A stretch of 64,000 nt of DNA from Druceiella hillmani (taxonomy: Eukaryota > Arthropoda > Insecta > Lepidoptera > Hepialidae), in assembly GCA_039881145.1 (NCBI GenBank), contig JAYKKI010000061.1, positions 13,118,001 through 13,182,000 of the forward strand, given 5' to 3'. Both the position numbers and the translations under genes were made by a program. Below the pieces are notes generated by a model that had not been told where the DNA came from, made no database searches, and saw only the letters and a program-made list of their open reading frames with translations. Below, piece after piece: positions 36,801 through 49,800 of this stretch (its first letter is position 1; each line of letters starts with the position of its first letter).

Positions 36801-39800
36801 ACTTAATATAGTCATATGTTAAACTAATTTTATACCCATGTCATACCCAATGTTATCTTCTCGGTCGACTTCTTCATTTCTGAAGTTTACGTCCTTGAAT
36901 GGCATTCATGGCTTTATGTACAAGCTTCTTCCACTTTGTTCGGTTTCCAGCTTCCCTCAGAGCGGATGTTATAGGAAGATCAGTGATAACGTTTACTTGA
37001 GCACAGCAACGGCTATTGATCTGTTGCGGGGTCTCATTCCTTCCTCCTTGCCCATCATAACCAACTCGTCGAGATTTTCTGGTTGCCGGCGAGCTTTTGA
37101 TGTTTAGCTGTTCGTGGATAGACTTGTTTATTTTTTTGGTGGTTCATGGAATACGGAGCAATCTTTTCTAGCACCACATCTCAATATTGAGAAAACCAGA
37201 ATACGATCTAGACTAGTCTCACTATGATAGCGTTGTAAATGATAATAAATAATTATTTTCTTGTTTATTTAATACTTCTATTATTTGTAAAACTGACCGT
37301 GATATCAGATAAATATTTGTCTTATTTAAAGTAATATGTATAAAACTGATTGTGATACCAGATAAATATTTGTCTTATATATATAAGTGAAAATAATTGA
37401 CACCTCGGACGCCCTAGACACTCATTGGTGTCAGGCGACTAGCGCCACTCTTAGCTGCCTAAACATAAATACATAATAAAGTTAAAATGACATAAACATT
37501 CGGACAATTGTTGTATATATAAAGAGAACAAAACGACGTGTCAGAAGATAAAGTAGCGCATAATTATTTTTGCTCTGATTGTTTAAATTTTGTGTGTTAC
37601 TGTTTTTGTTTTGAAAATGTGTTTGTGATTATGGAATGAGTGTAAGTGAGTATCTATGATTTGATTCGTAGTTATTACTAATGTAAGGTATATTTTGTAT
37701 TCATCGGTATATTTTTATAATAAACAATAATTCTCTTTTTCTAAAACTAACAAAATATGTAACGGAGGCTCGAAAATGTCAGTTTTCTAAGAAAGATATT
37801 AATAATACCGTTTAATTGTGCATATTTGAATAAAAAATTCATTACGAAGATGGTAAAATAATTTATTTACTATTTGAAACAATAATCCTCTGTTTTCTTG
37901 GTGTATTCATTTGACCTGTCCAAAATTCTGCCGCCATTTCTTTTATGGAATTTGCCCATTGTAGATTTGTTATTTTGATGATTTTTTTCCATGCAATATA
38001 TTTTTTTATTGTTGTTGGAAATGCCCGTATATGCTAGTTTATAATGGTATTTTATGTTTTTGGCGTATCTTCATCCATAAATAAACTAAACGCGTAATTT
38101 CAAAACATTAATTTTTTCCACTTTCTCACAGCTATTGCATTGCACACCATTTTTTTAAATATTTCAAATATGTTATGACATTATTTTTGTTCGTGTCTAC
38201 TTATATACAGGACTTAGAATTAATGAAAGTAATTTTAATACATTTTAGTAATGAAAGTAATTTTAATACATTTTAGTAATGAAAGTAATTTTAATACATT
38301 TTAGATTTGCTTTTGGTTACACTATTCTCTTCCATTTGTTGTTTTCATTTGTCAAATTTTGTATATAGCACCGACATGGCTCACCAAAAATTTCACAACA
38401 ACACAATTTTTTATCAGGGCAAGTGATTATTTTATTTACGTCCATTAAGTATTTATACTTTTTATGGCAATGTTGACATTTGTATTTTATAATGACTTCC
38501 TTTATAAGCCTTTTTTCTTATAAAAAAAGGGAATTTTCTTTTTCTTTTTCAAAATTTTTTAACCTCAAAAATATGTAAATAGGGTACAAATATTTTGAAC
38601 ATTTTAAAACTACACTTCTTTTCTATACACGGAAAAATGTATTATGAATGAATGAGTTACTTATTCCGTCAAGGAACTTATCTATATGTATGTATGTAAT
38701 CTAATCTATATCTAAGGAGATAAAGTGCTGATAGAATAAAAAGGCTATCAATGATCTGTCTGGTATATGTCTGGTTGTATAAATAATTGATATAAGTGAA
38801 AACTTAAAGTCAACTTTTTAATTTAATATTTATTTTATTACCAAACAAAATTTCAATAAAAAGGTTAGTAAAACAGGATAACATTACGAAAAAATCATTG
38901 CACGTTTTTCCGTAATATTAGGTTGGCAACGTATAAACTCGCCACTTTTTAAGACCGATTTCTGGAATATTATAGAAGCTTCTAGAATATTTCTTGTAGG
39001 GTATATAAAGAGTGCGGCATTCGAACTTCTCTTCAGTTTGCAATTGAGTAATCGGCCAGTAAAGAATAAATTAAAAACGGAAGTTTGAACTTAGAGGACT
39101 CTTTATTCATGAATGTCGTTTAGGGCGAAAAAACAACGAAGCATCACGCAATATATACACAACGATGGGTGGAGGTATGCCCTCTTGCGACACAACCAAA
39201 CACTAAGTATTTTGAGAATTTTAACCTGTCCGATAAACCTCATCCAAACCGATCTCCTAGTTTGAGTTTAGAAAAATTTATAAGCCTTATTGATACAGAT
39301 CCTAGATTAAGTCTGCATTATTTGGTAACTATTTTCATGCTCTTACGCTGCAATGGATAAACAACTCCATGCTTTGATAAAGAAGCGGAAATATTCCGTT
39401 TGGCTACCACATGAGGTAACACACTTTCGACTTTAGAGGAGAGTTAATATGTCCTTGGAACTACTGAGTTCCCATCGTACCAACGAGATGCTAAAGTATC
39501 TGGTTTTATGAGTTGAAAAGTGGGTGGCTTATGTTAATTTTTAGTGTAAACACCAGTGGCTAGGAGGTGGAGAAAAGATCGAACTTCACCGGTTTTTCAG
39601 TCAAAAGCCCAAAGATTTCTACAAGGATAGAAGTTTAGCTCTGCCTACACGTTGGCGGTAAGTGTTATATACCGACGATGCTTATATAATTAACAATTGA
39701 TTTTATTGGCTACATAAATAATATAATTAAAAAGTTTGTGTACAGAGATGGCGGGTTTATAAGTTGCCAACCTAATACTAAAAACAGGTAATCAAAGCGC

Positions 39801-40742
39801 ACTTATAGCTAGGTGTTTTGATTGTGATAAGAAGTGACAACAATAATGTATATAACAATAACAACTTCTACAGCAAAAAAATATATATTTGGCAAATTTT
39901 GAATTCTGTGACTTTCACGAATTCCTTTAGGGTTAGTATCCTTAGACTTTGTATTACCAGTTAAGGTTACCTACCTTAACGCTATCAGCATATTGCTATA
40001 CTGCCTCAGATTTACTGTGCTCTGCTGCCAGCTTTCTTCAAGCGTGTTCTGCTGCCGGCTTCCTTCCGCATCATGGACGGAACGTTATATCTACAAATTT
40101 AGTGAAGGAATGCCTACAAATAAAAATACACAGCACAGCACAGCAAACTCTTCATTAGACAGACAACATTAAACAAAATTTGGATAGTTCGCATTTTACC
40201 TTCAAAAGAAAGAAGACCACTTATACCACTATTTTCCTGAAAGATAAGAAATACGATTAAAAATTAAATTTTTCTTTGTACCCCTTTTGACGAAAATTAC
40301 GCGGACGGAAGAGTATGAAATTTGACACAGTTAAAGTTTATATGGAGAAGAAGTGCAGAAAGCAATATTTTTGTATAATAATGCATTAGAAATACATTAA
40401 ATTAATAAAAAACATTACATACACTACCATAGTTTGACACACACACAGACATATTCACACACACACACATAAATATATATATATATATTACTCTTTTGTT
40501 TATGGTTGAAGTCTGTGGTCAAACTGAGAAGAGATTATCTTTATCTTTGATTATATGGCGTTAAATGAGAAGAGATTAATATTATTTGTCTTTAATATTA
40601 TTTGTCTATAGTCTTACTGAATGTCAAACATAATCACAATTATGATAATGTCATAGTCATAGTTCGTTCATCCAATAATTTGTATAACAAATATCTGTGC
40701 TTTACATATTAGTTATTAGTGAAATACAGCTTGCTCAATATA

Positions 40743-40820
<78 letters not shown>

Positions 40821-43800
40821 AAAATGAAAATTGTGTAGCAGTAATCTGAATTGACTTACAATATCATTTAGGTAAAAAATTATATTTGTCATTGGTGGTT
40901 CAATGATCTTTTTGAATATAACATCATTGTGGTGGTTACAAAATGTGAATTCAGATTAGTAATTAAACTAAAATTTTTCTAATCTCGGTTTCAGTAATTT
41001 CTTGAACGTTTAATTTAATTAATTTCATGAATTTAATTAATTTCATTTAATTTCATGAACATTAACGGGTCGGAATGAGAGAAGAGGAAGGAATCTATAT
41101 TCGCATACACATAATAATAGACCAAATGCAAATTTAAATACTGTTAATAGTATGCAAAGTGAAGAAGTAATTATGAGAGATATATTTAAATGCCCACTGA
41201 ATGTAATTCCAAGACTTTTTCATACTTATGATTGTGAATCTGAAGTCACTTTAGGGGACAAGACTGCATTCACTTCATTTTGTCATAAGGGTAAAGCAAT
41301 ATTACCGCCCTTAAGTCAAAATGATTATTTTATTTCATTGTATGATGGACTTATTTCAAATGAACCTTCAATAAAAATAAGTAAAAAAATTATTTCGAAA
41401 ACATTCGCAAATACATTTCATCATTTGCTATGGTTAGCTCAGAAGCTGAAGTATTCAAGGCAGTTACAAGTGGAGTATATCATTTCAAAATACATAATGT
41501 TTTTATCACAGATCAGGTTCAATGACTGCTGCATATGGTCGCTCACCATGTTATTATATTTTATGATGTTGACACTGCTATCAATTATAGATTGCAAGAA
41601 CATTTTAATAAAACATGCAATAACAACATAATGCGCGAAATTTCTCTTGAATTGGAACCCAGTAATCCTTTTCTTCGGTCATTCATTGGAATGAAACATC
41701 ATTGTTAGAGAGTTGAAAATCAAAATAAAGAAATTTGTATGCTCATTAAAGTAAATCACGGTTTAGATCTACGCAGTTTCTATGATTCAATTCAAACTGA
41801 TGTAGCAGTAATATTTAGTACAGTTGATGGTGAGCCACCTTTTGAACGAATTTGAAAAGTTAATGTTATCATTAAAATATCTCAATTTTGGATTCATCAT
41901 TAGACCCTTTAGCGTATCCACTACTTTTTGTCAGAATGTTGCGCCATTCAAAAAAATTATCTCTGCAATGGATAGTTGATATGTATATGAGAATAGAGGG
42001 CTCAAGATTAGATTTCATTCGACAAAATCAAACAATTCTTAGGTGTGAAGTTTACAACAATTTAACAGACTACTTAGAATCGAACATCAATGCCAGTAAT
42101 GTTGGCCGTATGTAATTTTACCATCTTCGTTCAATGGATCTCCAAGAAATATGTATCAGAATTATTTAGATCCGATGTAAATTTTACAACATTTCGGAAA
42201 GCCTACTTTATTTCTTACAATGACTTGCAATCGAAGTTGGCCGGAAATAGTTAACAATATTGGTGTCGGTGAAACTGCTAATTTTAGACCTGATATTATT
42301 GTGCGTGTATTAAAGTCCAAATCCAAAGCATTAATTGAGGGCCTCATATAAAAAATATCTGGTAAAGTTGTAGCACTCATTTATACAATTGAATTTCAAA
42401 AAAGAGGATTACCTCATGTTCACATTTTACTCACTTTAAATGAGCAAGATAAAATTGTTAATGCTATAGATATTGATAAAGTTGTATCTGCGGATATTCC
42501 TCACATTGAAACACATCCAACATTACATAAATATGTTGTAAAACATATGATGCGTGGTCCATGCGGAGTACATAATCCTAATTCTGTATGTATGAGAGAC
42601 GGAAAATGTATAACAGATTATCTAAAACGATTTAATGAATTGACATGTGAATCATTAAATCGATATCCATTATACAGAAGGCGTGATAATGGTACGCATG
42701 CAGAAGTTCCTGGTAGTTGCATTGATAATTGATACGTTGTACCATACAATCCATAATTATTTGCCAAATTTAATTGCCATATAAATGTTGAAGTATGTAC
42801 TACAGTCAAAAGCGTTAAATACATTTATAGCCGTAATACGTGTATTACGGCTACGAAAGTGCATCTGTTGAATTAGATACAGGGAGAAATGAACGAGGTC
42901 AAAATATACAAATTGATGAAGTTACAAATTTATTAATTGGTCGTTATGCCGGATCAACTGAGGCTGTATGGCGCATCTATGAATTACCAATGCATTTTCA
43001 GTCACATGTTATCGTCAGACTTGATATTATATACATTTACCGCGTAAACAGATTGTTTCCTTTTGAGAAGAGCAAGAACGTTAAGCAATTGAAAATGTAA
43101 GACACGCAAAATCATTAACATTTTTGGAATTGAACCGGTCAGATCCATCAGCACGAGAATATAAGTATATTGAAATTCTGTTGCATTATGTGTGGGAAGA
43201 TTCCCGAAAAAAATGGAAGAAGAGAAGCCGTGGAGGTGATAAAATCATTGCACGCATGTCACCAAAAGACATCAAAGTTTTCCACTTACGATTACATGTC
43301 TGTGGTCCAAAATAATTTGAGGATATTAGAACATACAATGGATTTACATACACTTCTTTTGTTGAAGCATATCATACTCGCGGAATTGCTTCAAATAATA
43401 ATGAATGGCACGAATGTTTAAATGAATCAAAAGGATTACATTTACCAAAACAAATGAGAAATTTATTTGGTTACATTTGTGCATTAAATCTGCCAGCCAA
43501 TGCATTAGCATAGAAATTGATGATATTTTGAATGTTCATAATTTGTCATGTCAAAAACTTGGTTTACCAGTTCCCACATACTCGCAGAGAATAGAAGACG
43601 TAAATGCTATTGATATAATAGAACACGTGTACACAATAGTGTTATGAAACTGCAAATATTGAACAGCATAATCTCATTGATCAAGTGATTCGTGAAGTAT
43701 TGTATCATGATACTGGATCCAATGTTTTTTTGTTTAACTGCCCATGCAGGTGGTGGCAAAAAATTCATTCAAACAGCAATCATTCACAAATGAAATTCGC

Positions 43801-46739
43801 TTAAACTACGTTGTATTGCAACTGCTTTCAGTGGCATAGCTTCTACTCTATTACTTGGAGGTAGGACTTTACACAATGTGTTTAAATTGCCTATACCCAT
43901 TTTAGAAAATTCTGTAGTAAATATTACTGCAAATAGTAGCTATGGTCGTTACATAAATTCATCATCATTGACAATTATTGATGAAATTTCTATGTGTTTA
44001 TTGCAAGTGTTAAAAATCATAGATAGATTATTGCGGGATCTATGCGATGAAAACGATAAACATAAACCATTTGGAGGAACACAGGCAACACTTCTGTGCT
44101 GTGATTTTCGGAAAATCTTGCCAGTTATCCCACGTGGATCACGTGTAACTTTAATTGAAAATTGTGTCACAAGTTGGCATGAATTTCTTTATTTTCAGAA
44201 AGTTGCGTTTACTCGAAATATGAGAGCCTTACCAAATGAAATAGAATTTGTAGAATTCTTGAAAAAAAATGGTAATGATGAAGCTCCACAATAAACGATG
44301 AAAAAACAATGAATAGGAGATAAAAATTATATTATTAAAGAGGTATGTGGAAATATTTCCGAAAACATACTCTCAGATAATATATTGACCTCCGTTATTT
44401 TATACCTAAAAATGATGATTGTACTTTGATTGATACTGATATACTTAATCAAATTCCGGATGAATAGATAACACATCATATTTACGATAAAATAGTTTCT
44501 AATGATGACAATGACATCAATAACTATCCGGTACAGTTTTTGAATGATTTGACTATCAGTTATTTACCACCACATAAGTTACTATTGAAAGTTAATTGCA
44601 TCGTTTTGCTGATCAGAAACTTAAATACAAAGGAAGCGTTAGTCAATGAAACAAGAATGCGCATCAAATTGATGCATCGTAATGTAATTGATTGCGAAGT
44701 TTTAACTGGAACCGCACACAATAAGAGAATTTTGATTTGATCATTTAACCTTTAAAGAACTCAATTTCCAATAATACCTGCATTTGAGATCACAATAAAT
44801 AAGTCTCAAGGACAAACATTCGAAAAAATTGGAGTTTTATTGAATCGGCCAGTTTTTACACATGGGCAATTATATGTCGCAGCAAGTAGAGTTCGATCAT
44901 TTGACGGTTTGAGATTTTATATTTCCGAATATCACGGTCAAGGACATTTAGCAAACGATGAAAGAATTTTTGCAAAAAACATCGTTCACAGAGAAGTTTT
45001 GAATCATTAATTAAATTATCGAATATGTATGTCGAGTTCAATGAGCAACATTTTTTTAATCACCTGGGTTTTTGTTTCAATAAAAAATATATGAAAAAAG
45101 GTATTCTTTATTTTAGTCTACATTTTTTGGATTTGTCTTTTATTTAAATGTTATATATTTTCTTTGAAAAATATAGGCAAGTTAACTGTGTAACCTTGGG
45201 GAAATCTGTGATTATGGACGTATAGTCTTTGACAATAGAACCTTAATAACGTTCAAACTAAAAATTTAAATGAATTGTGGTCGAATTTCGACCACTGGGC
45301 GACCACCAGTCCTAAATAAAACTGGCTCTTAGTAGAACAAATTCGTACAGAAATTTGTTAGATTTTAATAATATGTCTGTAAACTGGCAATAGTACAACG
45401 GCAGTAAGATTTGAAATAATTCATTTTTACATTTTTTTAAATTTCTAATGTTCTGATAAGACAATGTGGCTTTGATTTACATTATGACTGATTTTAAAAG
45501 AAAAGAAAGACAATCTTCAAATAAGAATGTCCTCTTTCGCTATTTTTGGCGCCTAACCTAAAAAATAGCTCTATAAAATCGTAATGAAAAGATAGTATAA
45601 AATAAACTACAATCGGACAATGTTTAGAGTGTTCCTCAATGACAAATCAATTACCTTCATTTTCAAAAATCCTTCAATTGACTAAAAATATTTTACTAAT
45701 AAAATTAAAAAGTAATATCTCACTCACTTTAGCCATATACTTAGTTGACACATTTAAAATATCATATCGCGAAGAACATTGAGTGTTATTTGTAAAATAG
45801 GATATTATATTTATTGCGTCGAGGTCTCCGTGCGTAAATAACTTTGAGATATTATAAGAATCGATAGAATTGTGACATCCAACCTTGACCACCATAAAAT
45901 TCAAAAGTTTTAACGAGGTCACACAGAGAGTTACGTTTTGTTTCAAATTATAATGATCATGAATAACGGTTACATATTTACGCACGATATCGACACCGCG
46001 CGTGGCCCGCATACAATGTTAAAATTCGACGGAATAATTATTTTCTTTATTTTTATCTCCGCCAAATAATGGAAGCGAAGTATTAAAAACGCAAAATACT
46101 TATATTTTTAAATTGTTATTCATATTTATACTTACTCAAGTAAATTTTGACTTAGGTACAGTTAATTCACATTTGACTGTACCTGAGGCAAATTTAATAA
46201 ACAGAAATGGCACTCACTACTGCTATCAGCTGTTTGTACGTTATATAGTAACCGTGTATCAAAAGTAAATCTATTTATATATTTCTAATTGATTTATTAC
46301 TAACTTTACGTATATTTAATCATTTACTAGACTAACCACATATGTACTTACTTTATTTACAAATCCGCAATGAACCCGCACATACAATTATCGTAAATAT
46401 CATTGTAGCAATTTTTCAATTGATGAGTATTTAATATAAATTTATATGAAGATTTTTTATTTTTTAAATTTTGAAGATTAATTTTTTATTTGTTTTCTAT
46501 TTGTATAGTATTAAAATCGAATAAATGTATAGTACTAATATACGAATTTTGTACAATCTACAGACATATCCGTTGTTTGTTTTTTAATATTAACTCAACG
46601 TATTTATCCTGCCCTTATATAAACTTGTTTCTAACGAATTTCGGAAGAGATTTATATTTTCCCAATTTATGGAAAACTGATAATATTGATAATAATACTG
46701 ACAAAAAAACTCGTTAATATTTGATTACCATGAAATACT

Positions 46740-46817
<78 letters not shown>

Positions 46818-49800
46818 TAGGGTGATTCATAAAAGACCGTTTCTTTGACATTTTCTTCACTCTCAACTCCTTAATTTTATCTATTCCACTAGAAAATATA
46901 CCAGGATTTTTTTAAATTTTTTTTAAGTGTCGCTACCCACTTTTGAAATTCGAAAAAAAATCATTTATTTTTAAGAGTTTATTAATACCAGAAATGAATG
47001 TTACGTATAGGTTTTAGGGAAAATATTATACTAAATAACAGTAACTATCGTTCCTCTAAATTATTAAGCAAAAAGAAAAAAATATAGTAGGTTTGCATTA
47101 TTACATTTTTGGGTTTTTCTGCCTATAATTCTTAACTAACAACATTAAGTATTGCTTCTGCTCTTCCTCATTAGTATGTAATTTATTGTACTCTTATCAA
47201 TGCAACACCCCTCTCAGCTATATCGTTAACGACTCTCATATGTTGTACAATTTCTTTAGCCGATTTGAAGCTTTCTTCCTCTTCCCATAACTCAGGATCT
47301 TTCTGAATGAACTCGCAAGAAATTCTAGTGATTTTGAAAAAAATCATAGTGTTTGTTGATATGAAATGTTCGATGTTTCTGTTTACGATTGCATTACATT
47401 CCAGAATACCTTTTTCGGATTGTTTTCCGTTCCTTCAATTTTCAGAGCCAAAATCATATTACGTTTTGTTTCGATTGAAACTCGTTTGTCAAAAAAACTA
47501 AAGCAATTAGCTCTTCGGAAAGATACGAAAGATGATCCAACATTTTTTTTATGGCGACTTTGGCTACAACTGTGTTATATTTTTCGAAGTCAACCAAATA
47601 TTTTAATATCTGTAAGTCATTCACTGAGGCCATATGAGCCACTAGCGCTATAAACCAGTATTTTGCGTAAACAACTGCAACAATTATACAAATATTTGTA
47701 ACGCCCTTAGCTTGTTTAATTGTGGTTTTAAGCTGATGCTTAAACAAAAACATTTTCAGTGTGTATATAGCTCTTGCCATCCATCGCGCACGGTGCATTC
47801 TAGCAGGGGTTTTGAATGAGATACCGCTTTCAGGAATTCCTCCCAAAAAGATAATTATCAAATGAGGGAGCTCTTTGTAAACGTCACTGCTGAACTGAAC
47901 TGAAGCTGAAATTGTTTCAGTTGATTATCAGCAAAAGCGATGATATCTTTCGAAACAGTTTGAACGCAATTCCATGTAGATGGTTCGGACATTGCGGTTT
48001 TGAAGTCTTTTTTATTTATTTTTGGCCCAATATCCATTCTTTGGCGACGTATAGAAGAATAGCTAACGTTATATTGTGATACGTCACAGCCCAGACATTT
48101 GAGCGTAGAAGCCAAAACAACAGTTGGTTTTCGGTCAGTCAACTTAGCGACATCAAGAGTAGTAGCTAAACTCGAATCTAAAATTATTTTTTCGGCCTCC
48201 TTTCTGTGGTGTAGTAAAACCATAGCTTGAAGAGGACCCTGGCTGAGGGATGACTTTGACTTATATCGCTATCATTTTTATTCCCTGCAGAAGAAGCTGA
48301 AGAAGATAGTAAATCACATTTCTCAGTTAATTTCTTCATTGCTTCTTTTTCCTTTTATATCATCTTTTGCAACTTGGCTTCTTTTTGTAAATGTTTTTTA
48401 AGTTTTTTCACATGACTTCTATCAATATTACCGATTTTTCCTGGACGACTCATTTCTCTTTGTTTTAAAAGAAATTGCTTATCTTCTTCAATAGTTATCA
48501 TATTAAGGACATTTGAGTAAACAATATCAAACAAAACATTTAAATTTGATTGCCATTTGTTTTCTTTTCCTTTAATTTCTGCTGAGCGTTTTGCTCTATT
48601 TTCTTTATTTTTTTCAAATTCTGCCATTCTTTGAAATATTTAAGTATTTTTGTGATAACATGTTGTTTTTCTTTGGTAGGAACAATTGCTTTTTGCTATA
48701 GTGTCATCACATTACTTGCTGTTAATGACGCCGATTCTCTATTTGTGTTGTTCATTACGTTTTTATAATGAAAAAATAAACACATCACTTCTTTCACTGA
48801 CGGTAATTTTGTTTGTACAAATTCGGAACGAGATTGTCCAATTAACCACATTTCAGTCTTTTTTCGCGTTTTTGTAATATTCGATGTCATTTTAGAAATA
48901 CAAATACGAGAATAAAGCTAAAGGAATCACATTTACAATCAAACACAATCACTTTGACTCGCAACGATGGCGTTACTGGAAAAGTGTATAAAGAATCTAA
49001 AATTTAAAACACATTATTATTTTGATAAATAGAATGATATTATGGGTTGAGAGTTAAAACAATTAAAACTTGAATTTTATTATTCTTTGTCTTTTTCAAG
49101 AAAACCCTACAACATCACAACATTTGTAGATGTTGTAGGGTTTTCTTGAAAAAGACAAAGAATTTCTTCTTCTTCATCCTGAGTATACATGCGCAGTCTT
49201 CCAATAACATACTGTCCCACACTGTCGCCTCTGCGTACGCCCAGTCTTTCTAATTAGTCAATACACACTAATCAGTACAGTATTTTTAGGTATCCGGTAG
49301 TCAGAAAATTGATGATGATACTCACGACAAGCAGCTGCAGAGTTGCTGTCAAAACACACTTAACAATACATGATATCAGCGTATTCCTCGTTCAAGTACA
49401 AATGTCAAGAAGTATTTCCTTCTGCAGCCATGATAGTCCTTAATAGTGCCAAGTCGTCAGGAGAGCAATCACTCACAGTCCAGTACACAAGTCAAGTCAC
49501 AGCCAAGAATACAGAAACAGTCCAATAAACAAAGCAAAGTTTAATAATTCCGAAATTAAACTCAATATGCATTTAGGATGCATCCGCGAGTACCAAGTGG
49601 TACTAGCAGACTAACTACTTGTAGTCTCAATTTAAGCAGAAAATCTCGTCTAATGATGAACAATGTCCTAAACAAACATATGTACTGGTTTCCGAAACCT
49701 TTTTCTATATTGTCAAATAAACAATAGCAAAAACAAACATTACTCCAAATAAAATAGCACAGCACTGTCGGAACCTTTTCGATGAGTTTTACACCACGCC

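Noticed and set aside
36838..37107. 89-codon plus-strand frame in intron 1
   Set aside because: Ser/Leu-rich without domain or splice signals, within transposon-rich intron sequence.
45674..46012. 112-codon minus-strand frame ([10 protein letters not shown]...)
   Set aside because: Protein-like composition, but no motif, no supporting exon and position antisense in an intron. Kept only as a remark in the stretch entry.
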